This document shows positions 1 to 5,341 of a stretch of 5,341 bases of DNA, in pieces. The DNA lies in assembly GCA_023459435.1 (NCBI GenBank), contig JAEWUL010000010.1, forward strand, positions 1 through 5,341, given 5' to 3'. The translations under genes were made by a program, and so were the position numbers. The notes below the pieces were generated by a model that did not search any database, was not told the DNA's origin, and saw only the letters and a list, made by a program, of their open reading frames with translations. The DNA is from Bacteroidota bacterium. Lineage in GTDB: Bacteria; Bacteroidota; Bacteroidia; Bacteroidales; WCHB1-69. How positions within the stretch are numbered: position 1 is the first letter of the stretch; each line of letters begins with the position of its first letter.

Positions 1-277
1 CTTCTATATCGATGAGTTTGAAGCGATTCAGAAAGAGTTTCCGAACTTCTCGTTTGATGTAGCGCTAAGTGCTCCGCTTCCTGAAGATAACTGGACTGGT
101 AAAACTGGGTTTATCCATCAGGTGATCTACGACAATTATTTGAAAGATCACCCAAATCCAGAAGATATAGAGTATTACATCTGCGGACCACAAGTGATGT
201 CCAATGCTGTGATTGCCATGTTAGAAAGCCTGGGGGTTTCGAGGGAGATGATCTTCTTTGATGATTTTGGAAATTAA
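1..277 (+). CDS. nqrF: Na+-translocating NADH:quinone reductase subunit F, C-terminal part (5' end outside window)
   Basis: This is the last 91 codons, read from base 2, of a gene that starts before the window. NqrF is the membrane-anchored subunit of the sodium-pumping NADH:quinone reductase. It takes electrons from NADH through FAD and a 2Fe-2S centre and passes them to the other Nqr subunits. The visible part is the end of the ferredoxin-reductase-like NAD-binding domain. It holds the family motif YYICGPQVM followed by [13 protein letters not shown], and ends with the aromatic/acidic tail IFFDDFGN, which matches the usual NqrF C-terminus (DDFG) at the usual place. The FAD-binding and 2Fe-2S parts lie upstream and cannot be seen. 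In this family nqrF is normally the last structural gene of nqrABCDEF, so the rest of the operon is expected to the left. The next gene starts 21 bases after the stop on the same strand. A general ferredoxin-NADP reductase-like oxidoreductase is the alternative, but the tail favours NqrF. Confidence 0.9.
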   Translation, partial: FYIDEFEAIQKEFPNFSFDVALSAPLPEDNWTGKTGFIHQVIYDNYLKDHPNPEDIEYYICGPQVMSNAVIAMLESLGVSREMIFFDDFGN

Positions 278-298
278 ACGTCAAATTTAACCCGGATT

Positions 299-1048
299 AT
301 GAGGTTAATATACAAAGAACATCAGGGAATTTCGTATCAAAAGTATGAGTTCCCTTATTGTATTTATGCGATTAAAGAACCCACTGATCGTTACGTAGAT
401 TTCTATTCGAAGGGATTCCTCCCCTACACTAACGACTTTTCCATAAATGATGAGATTTACTATTTAGCCCGTAGTGTCCGCATTGATCTGCAGCAAGAAA
501 CTTTGTTCAATTACAAACAAAAAAATCTCTTCAATAAATTAAGAAATTTGTTTCCCGATAATGAGATCACCATTAGCTTGGTTGACAAAGAGCGATTCAT
601 TAACGATCCCATATTTATCCGATGGTGTATTGTTTATGCCAAGGATCATTTCTTAACGGAGGAGCGGTTACAATATATCCTGAGTCGCCCCTATTTAAGA
701 CAGATCATGCAGATTTGGCACAAGGATCGGTTATTAGCCAATCTTTTTCTGATCTCAGAAGATGAGGCGTTATTCCATATCTGGTTCAACTTTTACGACA
801 CCACGATTACGCAAAGTGATTTCGGTAAGTGGATTTTACTACAGACAATTATGTACGCCAGACGAGTGGGATACAAGCACTATTACATCGGAACTTGTTA
901 TGGGAATAAGGCATTTTATAAACTCACACTCAGTCCGCATACCAGCTATTTCAATGGAGAAGGCTGGGATCTCAATATTGAAAAGCTTAAAAAAAATATT
1001 ATATCGAGTTTAGGAAATGATCTCTTTTTCATTCCATGTGTTTGGTAA
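299..1048 (+). CDS. Divergent arginyl/leucyl-tRNA-protein transferase (ATE/Bpt) family-like protein
   Basis: ATE/Bpt enzymes move an amino acid from an aminoacyl-tRNA to the N-terminus of a protein, marking it for degradation. By eye this 249-residue protein follows bacterial members along most of its length. There is a GF near residues 39-40 followed by ARSVRIDL at 57-64, which sits where the family has a CxP(I/L)RI-type segment. An F..K.K.L..KLRNL helix follows. In the second half, a GNAT-like fold shows DRLLANLFL (143-151), a strand with HIWFNFYD (160-167), and YYIGTCYGNKAFYKL (195-209), which matches the family YLGY...MxYK element. The length is normal for bacterial Bpt (about 230-250). 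The family's CxxC-type cysteines before the RI segment are absent; only C21, C110, C200 and C247 are present. The ATG is the first in frame after nqrF and has no Shine-Dalgarno sequence, as is common in Bacteroidota. The last 39 bases overlap the convergent kinase gene. Enzyme activity and substrate are not shown; a generic GNAT acyltransferase is the alternative. Confidence 0.66.
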   Translation: MRLIYKEHQGISYQKYEFPYCIYAIKEPTDRYVDFYSKGFLPYTNDFSINDEIYYLARSVRIDLQQETLFNYKQKNLFNKLRNLFPDNEITISLVDKERFINDPIFIRWCIVYAKDHFLTEERLQYILSRPYLRQIMQIWHKDRLLANLFLISEDEALFHIWFNFYDTTITQSDFGKWILLQTIMYARRVGYKHYYIGTCYGNKAFYKLTLSPHTSYFNGEGWDLNIEKLKKNIISSLGNDLFFIPCVW

Positions 1049-2926
1049 AGTGAAAAAGAATTTTGAACCTTTCCCTTCTTCGCTTTCAACCCAGATTTTA
1101 CCCCCATATTTTTCAATAAACTCCTTACATAAAATTAATCCTAAACCAGTCCCTTTTTCGTTTTGAGTTCCTTTAAGTGAAAAGTTTTCCTCAATCCTAA
1201 ACATTCTCAACTGATCCTTTTTACTTATTCCAACACCCGTATCGCTAACAGACAACACCGTTTGATCATCATGTTTCTCTGTTGAAATCGTAATTTGTCC
1301 ACCTTCATTAGAAAATTTGATGGCATTAGAAATCAGATTCCGCAATATGGTCCCAATCATAGATTTATCGGCGTGAATGAACAGCTCTCTATTGGTCTTA
1401 TTTAAAATCTGAATCGATTTCTGGGAAGCTGCATCATTCAGTAATTCAATCGTTTCAGTAACTAATTCATTTAAAACAAAATCAACAGCAATAAATTCAG
1501 TATTTCCTGTTTTCAATCGAGCCCAATCCAATAGGTTTTTCAATAAGTCCATCGTTCTTTGTGATGAGTTTTGGATAATAACAGCATACTCTTCAATACC
1601 TTCATAGTTTTTGTCACGTATTTGTTCCATTAATAATTCACTAAATCCAATAATAGAGTTAAATGGGGATCTGAGATCATGGGCAATAATTGAAAAAAAC
1701 TTATCTTTGGTATTGTTTAAATGATACAACTTTTGGTTTAATTCTGATATCTCTTTCGTCTTATGCAGCAATTGAGTATTGGTTCTTGCTTTCAGTTTAT
1801 AGAACGAGAACAAAATTAGAGATACTATTACCATCAATATGGCAAACACGATAGCTATTCTGGTTATCAATCTGGAATATTTGATCTCACTCTCTTTTTT
1901 ATAATTCAATTCCTTAAGTTGATTATCATATTCATATTTGGCTTCAATGTATGCAATCGATTTGATGTTACTTTCATTGCGCATTGTATCTGATAAATTA
2001 TAGTATCTGGTTCTGTAGGTCAATGCATTTTCAAAATCTTTTATACTCAGATAGGCTTTGGCCATCAAATCGTAAGCTTCCAAAACCGTGTATCGACTTC
2101 CAATCGACTCTCCGATTTTACGTGCTTTTCCGGCAAAATCCAGAGCATTCGTATAATCTTTTATTTCTAAAAAAAATTCAGCATATTGATTGTATGCCAT
2201 AGCTATTAAATTAGGATTTTGCAGCTCCTCAAAAATGGCGATACTCTCTAAAATTTTTACCTGAGCACTATCTAACTTATTGAGTTTTAAATAACACTTT
2301 CCAATTGATAAATAATTATAACCCATTAACATGGATTGATTTTCAATTTTGGATAGCTCAATACTTTTAAAATGGTTTTCTATCGCATTCTGGAAATCAG
2401 AATTTTCAAAATCAATCAAAGCCAAATTGTGTAAAATCCTTGCTCTTTCTACATTATTATTGATTTGATTGGCTATTTCTAATCCTTGTAGCATATAACT
2501 CTTTGCCTTTGGATAATCTGTCCGGGCAAAATATATCAATCCAATATTATTATATGTTTTAGAGAGTAATATTTTTTCGTTTAACTCTTTAAATATCAAT
2601 ATCGCTTTCAAATTGTTATCTAAGGAAGCATCATAAATACCCATGCGGTAATAATTGATTCCCAATGCTTTATGTGCCATTCCAATTCCCAACTTATATT
2701 TTAGTTTTTCAGATAATTCTAATGCACTATGTGCATAAAACAATCCTTTTTCTGTATCATAATCACGAAATTCATCTGCCAGTCTGTTCATAATATTCAC
2801 TTTTGCTGTATCATCAGGCATTGATTTAACTCTTAAAGTATCGATAAGTATATTCCCATTTGTTTCCAAACAAATCAATATAGATAAAACAGTAAAAACA
2901 ATATGTAATTTCTTTTTAAGTTTCAT
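1010..2926 (-). CDS. TPR-repeat membrane sensor histidine kinase
   Basis: A two-component sensor kinase of the TPR type common in Bacteroidota. Residues 1-25 form a signal peptide or first membrane anchor (MKLKKK, then a hydrophobic run). Residues about 43-315 hold seven TPR units predicted to lie in the periplasm. A membrane helix spans about 353-376, followed by a short charged linker likely to coil (380-408). The HisKA domain has the phospho-acceptor H416 in IIAHDLRSPFNSIIGFSE. The HATPase domain shows the N box (N530, N534), the G1 box DTGVGI (562-567) and the G2 box GTGLGL (592-597), so all catalytic motifs are intact. There is no receiver or DNA-binding domain, so it must phosphorylate a separate partner. 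The ligand is unknown; TPRs usually bind proteins or peptides. Four sampled 60-base lines hold only 13-19 G/C, more AT-rich than the nqrF fragment (about 42 percent). It lies 78 bases downstream of the secreted-protein gene on the same strand. Its last 13 codons, stop included, overlap the opposite ATE-like gene. Confidence 0.93.
   Translation of the reverse strand: MKLKKKLHIVFTVLSILICLETNGNILIDTLRVKSMPDDTAKVNIMNRLADEFRDYDTEKGLFYAHSALELSEKLKYKLGIGMAHKALGINYYRMGIYDASLDNNLKAILIFKELNEKILLSKTYNNIGLIYFARTDYPKAKSYMLQGLEIANQINNNVERARILHNLALIDFENSDFQNAIENHFKSIELSKIENQSMLMGYNYLSIGKCYLKLNKLDSAQVKILESIAIFEELQNPNLIAMAYNQYAEFFLEIKDYTNALDFAGKARKIGESIGSRYTVLEAYDLMAKAYLSIKDFENALTYRTRYYNLSDTMRNESNIKSIAYIEAKYEYDNQLKELNYKKESEIKYSRLITRIAIVFAILMVIVSLILFSFYKLKARTNTQLLHKTKEISELNQKLYHLNNTKDKFFSIIAHDLRSPFNSIIGFSELLMEQIRDKNYEGIEEYAVIIQNSSQRTMDLLKNLLDWARLKTGNTEFIAVDFVLNELVTETIELLNDAASQKSIQILNKTNRELFIHADKSMIGTILRNLISNAIKFSNEGGQITISTEKHDDQTVLSVSDTGVGISKKDQLRMFRIEENFSLKGTQNEKGTGLGLILCKEFIEKYGGKIWVESEEGKGSKFFFTLPNTWNEKEIIS
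1013..1035. terminator. Possible weak bidirectional hairpin inside the convergent gene overlap
   Basis: The left arm GGAAATGA (1013-1020) pairs with TCATTCC (1029-1035), giving seven base pairs with one bulged A and an eight-base loop. It lies entirely inside the 39 bases shared by the two converging coding ends. The plus-strand side has no U-run after it. On the minus strand a run of eight T (996 down to 989) follows, but only after about 16 bases, which is too far for a standard intrinsic terminator. Both strands code for protein here, so the pairing may be chance. No better terminator was seen for either gene. Confidence 0.2.
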
Positions 2927-2970
2927 AATTTGGATCCATTTAATGTTGGTAAGAAAAGTAACATGAATTA

Positions 2971-2988
2971 AAATATTGATAAATATTT
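2971..2988. repeat. AT-only inverted repeat in the 78-base gap before the TPR kinase gene
   Basis: AAATATT (2971-2977) and AATATTT (2982-2988) form a perfect seven-base inverted repeat around the four-base centre GATA. It lies 17 bases past the stop of the secreted-protein gene and 45 bases before the ATG of the kinase gene. It could be an operator, a weak attenuator, or chance in AT-rich DNA; the all-A/T stem would be unstable as an RNA hairpin and no T-run follows directly. I found no clear Bacteroidota-type promoter (TTTG with TAnnTTTG about 19 bases on) in this 78-base gap, so read-through from the upstream gene is plausible. Confidence 0.3.
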
Positions 2989-3004
2989 AGATAGATTTGT
3001 TTCG

Positions 3005-4834
3005 TTATTGAAATATGACAGATTGATATGACATGGGTTTATTATTGATCAGAAATAGAACAAAATAGAATCCCCCGGGAAGGTCTCTTCTTTCCCAACT
3101 CTGAGAATAAGTACCGGGTTCTTGAAATCCAGTTTCAATAGCATCTATTAAAACTCCGTTTGAATTATATAAAATCATTCTTACATGAGATGGAACATTC
3201 AGGTTATAGGAGATGGTCATCCTTGATTGAACAGGATTTGGGAATATGGAAACAAGAAAAGGAGAATCAGGAGTTTCAGAAACACCAATATTACCGTTTC
3301 CTGTAGTAAATTGAAATCTTTCACTCCATTGTGTAGTTTTCATTTCGATACCAAAACCTTTTACTCTCCAGAAATAGGTTGTATTTGAACTCAAATTTGA
3401 AATTATAATCGTATCTGCGTCCACCACATGATTAATCAACACTTCATTAAAATTGGAATCGGTACATAATTGATACCAATATCTGGAAAAATGATGGATA
3501 TTTGATGTTTTATCGATTGCTAATGTAAGTGAAGTGGGTTGATTTTGGGCATTGTTTTCTGGGAGAGATAGTTTTGGTGCTCTAAAAACACCATCAGAAG
3601 TGGGATGGGTAAAACGAGCATATCCCGGATTGATGGAAGAGGTTCCACAAAACAAAACTTCATCATTATTGGTGATGCTACAGGGAGTTAAATGGTATTC
3701 ATTATAGTTATAGTATCCAACCTGAGACCACAATATATTTCCACTAGGATTCAACTTGAACAGTCGCGTTATGTTATTCGGATTTCCATTATTATCGGAA
3801 GTATACAATAAATAGTTTCCATCGGAAGCTTTCAATATCTTTTCTCCTCTACCATTATTATGAGCATTTACTCCTATCGTTTTTTGCCACACAGGAGGCC
3901 AGGTTCCAAGACTGTCAATATGAAAGACCCATGCATCCTTATTGGTAGTGCCTGGAGTCGTTTTATATCCGGTCACAATAGCTCCGCCATGTGGTGCCGG
4001 GACAATGGATATCCCTTCAGACATGGTTGAATCGCCGGAAGTCAATAGACCAGTATGAACAACCAAGTTCCACATAATAGAACCTGCCGGAGAAAGTTTT
4101 ACCACAAACAGACTATTTTTACTATCTGCATTATTGTGAATCAATCCTGTTAACATAAAACAATTGTCAGTGGTTGCACATGCGTCATTGAATTTACTGT
4201 AGCCGGATTCATTGGTAAATGAGGATGAACCCCAGTCAGTCATTCCACTGGAAGATATTTTAACTACAAAAGGTTGAGACGGGAAATAGGAAGTTGCTCC
4301 ACAGGCAATACAACCACCATCAGGAGTGGTTACTACTTTTGTAAATCTACCGATTGCATTATTATTCTGAATGGAAACAGGGACACTCCAATGAGTATTC
4401 CCTGACGATGTGAACCTTATCACACCGTTAAAACTATGCCCATAATTGTGTTGACGATACAAAACAAACATCCCACCATCCGTTCTTATTGAACCATCGA
4501 CAGCAACCCAGTAAGCTTCAGGGTTCAACTGGGTCAGGGTTTTTACCCATACCGTATCACCCCACTCATTCAATTTCCATAGCTTGATCAACCAGTCATC
4601 CGTATTAACTACTCCGTTTGGATTATAGTTACCCACACCATAATAGGAATTGGTTGATGGAACCTTTGCAATATAAACTAAGGATTGATGAACCAATGAA
4701 CCCGGGTTTGGGACAGTAGTATAAACTCGTTCCAGAGGTACTTGTGCAAATCCATTAAAAATTAAAAAGTGAATCACAAAAAGAAAGATACATTTTTTGT
4801 TTATTGCTAATCTAAAAATGGGAACTATTTTCAT
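3005..4834 (-). CDS. Secreted propeller-repeat and FN3-like protein with T9SS type A sorting domain
   Basis: This is a predicted exported protein, probably released or anchored at the cell surface by the type IX secretion system. It has a signal peptide at 1-30 (KK at 13-14, a hydrophobic core, then NGFA before Q31). Residues about 75-375 carry six repeats of the form VxKLxxxGxxxW, with the last Trp at 96, 149, 201, 255, 316 and 369. They alternate with DGG-type turns (TTPDGGCIACG, PAPHGGAIVTG, ASDGNYLLY), as in beta-propeller proteins. Residues about 418-512 resemble a fibronectin III domain (YWYQLCTDSNF, NTTYFWRVKGF, WSERFQFTTG). The C-terminal 85 or so residues are a type A sorting domain, starting VSIFPNPV (P532, N533, P534) and ending in LPGGFYFVLF and a final strand. 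No catalytic motif is recognised, so a structural, adhesive or binding role is inferred. The ATG abuts the stop of the upstream hybrid kinase and is the only ATG before the signal peptide. The specific function is unknown. Confidence 0.88.
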   Translation of the reverse strand: MKIVPIFRLAINKKCIFLFVIHFLIFNGFAQVPLERVYTTVPNPGSLVHQSLVYIAKVPSTNSYYGVGNYNPNGVVNTDDWLIKLWKLNEWGDTVWVKTLTQLNPEAYWVAVDGSIRTDGGMFVLYRQHNYGHSFNGVIRFTSSGNTHWSVPVSIQNNNAIGRFTKVVTTPDGGCIACGATSYFPSQPFVVKISSSGMTDWGSSSFTNESGYSKFNDACATTDNCFMLTGLIHNNADSKNSLFVVKLSPAGSIMWNLVVHTGLLTSGDSTMSEGISIVPAPHGGAIVTGYKTTPGTTNKDAWVFHIDSLGTWPPVWQKTIGVNAHNNGRGEKILKASDGNYLLYTSDNNGNPNNITRLFKLNPSGNILWSQVGYYNYNEYHLTPCSITNNDEVLFCGTSSINPGYARFTHPTSDGVFRAPKLSLPENNAQNQPTSLTLAIDKTSNIHHFSRYWYQLCTDSNFNEVLINHVVDADTIIISNLSSNTTYFWRVKGFGIEMKTTQWSERFQFTTGNGNIGVSETPDSPFLVSIFPNPVQSRMTISYNLNVPSHVRMILYNSNGVLIDAIETGFQEPGTYSQSWERRDLPGGFYFVLFLINNKPMSYQSVIFQ

Positions 4835-4837
4835 TTA
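4832..4837 (-). other. Zero-gap stop/start junction (TAAATG)
   Basis: Read on the minus strand, the TAA stop of the hybrid kinase (4837-4835) is followed at once by the ATG of the secreted-protein gene (4834-4832). There is no spacer and no separate ribosome-binding site; the bases before the ATG are A/T only. This supports one transcript and possibly coupled translation of the two genes. No promoter can sit between them except inside the kinase coding sequence. Confidence 0.8.
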
Positions 4838-5341
4838 AAAATATTTTTTAATTAAATCTATCAAATCATTTTTTTTGGTTGGTTTTGAAATATAATCGCT
4901 ACATCCTGAGGAGAGGGCCATCTCTTTGTCACTGGAGAGATCATATGCTGTCTGAGCAATAATAATCACATCCTGATTGGTTTTTCGGATCTCTTTAGTT
5001 ACCTCATAGCCGTTCATTTCAGGTAAGTTGATGTCCATAAAAATCAGATCCACTTCCGGATGCTGATTAAAATATTCCAATACTTCAGGACCCGTTTTAG
5101 CTCGGTAGAATGTTTTGATATAGTCTTTTAAGGCTTTATTCAGTACCAACGAAGAGATTTCATCATCTTCAGCAATAAGAATATTCAACTTAGGTGATTC
5201 TGCATGTTGATAAAGAGACTTTGGTTCCTGAGATTCTGTAAAGGGATCAGAATCATATTCTCCTGGAATATATGGAATTGTAAAAAAGAATTGAGAGCCC
5301 ACTCCCTCTTCACTTTCAGCCCAAATTGTTCCACCCAGCAT
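4835..5341 (-). CDS. Hybrid sensor histidine kinase, C-terminal part with receiver domain (5' end outside window)
   Basis: The last 168 codons of a longer gene that begins beyond the right edge; the ATG at the edge (5341-5339) is internal, not the start. Residues 1-24 are the very end of a HATPase domain (GGTIWAESEEGVGSQFFFTIP), the part that follows the G2 box. A linker of about 28 residues leads to a receiver (REC) domain at about 52-168. It shows the acidic pocket E58/D59/D60, phospho-acceptor D103 in FMDINLPEMNG, switch threonine T131 and the conserved lysine K153 in SKP, so it should be phosphorylatable. The protein ends with the receiver domain; no output or Hpt domain follows. Hybrid kinases of this layout take phosphate from their own kinase core onto the receiver, then pass it on or signal by protein contact. 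Sensor input, membrane segments and the phospho-histidine are not visible. It is the upstream gene of the secreted-protein gene, joined with no gap. Confidence 0.93.
   Translation of the reverse strand: MLGGTIWAESEEGVGSQFFFTIPYIPGEYDSDPFTESQEPKSLYQHAESPKLNILIAEDDEISSLVLNKALKDYIKTFYRAKTGPEVLEYFNQHPEVDLIFMDINLPEMNGYEVTKEIRKTNQDVIIIAQTAYDLSSDKEMALSSGCSDYISKPTKKNDLIDLIKKYF

Noticed and set aside
984..1000. A/T run after the TPR kinase stop as an intrinsic terminator
   Set aside because: Eight T on the minus strand, but no stem directly before it; the only hairpin nearby ends about 16 bases earlier.
762..1013. 83-codon open frame on the plus strand
   Set aside because: Lies wholly inside the ATE-like gene in another frame; no recognisable domain and no start signal.
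1070..1105. DNA similarity to 5298-5337, looking like a direct repeat
   Set aside because: Both stretches encode the conserved end of the HATPase domain (GG-IW-ESEEG-G-FFFT-P); shared family sequence explains it, not a mobile or recombination repeat.
1984..2202. 72-codon open frame on the plus strand
   Set aside because: Antisense to the TPR region of the kinase; composition looks like a shadow frame and no domain is seen.
5339..5341. ATG at the right edge as the start of a stand-alone response regulator
   Set aside because: The first 24 residues are the tail of a HATPase domain, so the methionine is internal to a longer hybrid kinase cut by the window edge.

Overview
The window looks like chromosomal DNA from a member of the Bacteroidota. 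The evidence is a secreted protein with a type IX secretion (T9SS) C-terminal sorting domain, a sensor kinase with periplasmic tetratricopeptide (TPR) repeats, a hybrid kinase/receiver protein, a Na+-NQR subunit, and AT-rich start regions without Shine-Dalgarno sequences. The genus cannot be told from this sequence. No rRNA, tRNA, CRISPR array, insertion sequence or phage gene was seen, and coding sequence fills almost the whole window.

Left part, plus strand (1-1048): the 3' end of nqrF, the NADH-oxidising subunit of the sodium-pumping NADH:quinone reductase. After 21 bases comes a 249-residue protein that I align by eye to the arginyl/leucyl-tRNA-protein transferase (ATE/Bpt) family. It lacks the usual cysteine cluster. 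The two genes are probably transcribed together.

Right part, minus strand (5341 down to 1010), in order of transcription: the 3' end of a hybrid histidine kinase ending in a receiver domain; a 609-residue secreted protein (signal peptide, propeller-like repeats, fibronectin-III-like domain, T9SS type A sorting domain) whose ATG directly abuts the kinase stop codon; and, after 78 bases, a 638-residue membrane sensor kinase with seven TPR units in the periplasm. This run may be one operon in which two signalling proteins flank a surface or secreted protein. No DNA-binding output regulator lies inside the window.

The two gene groups converge and their coding ends overlap by 39 bases (1010-1048), with a small bulged hairpin inside the overlap. 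The points most worth a second look are the cysteine-poor ATE-like protein next to nqrF, the zero-gap kinase/secreted-protein junction, the exact 40-residue TPR register, and the convergent overlap. Nothing here is clearly a new defence or mobile system.
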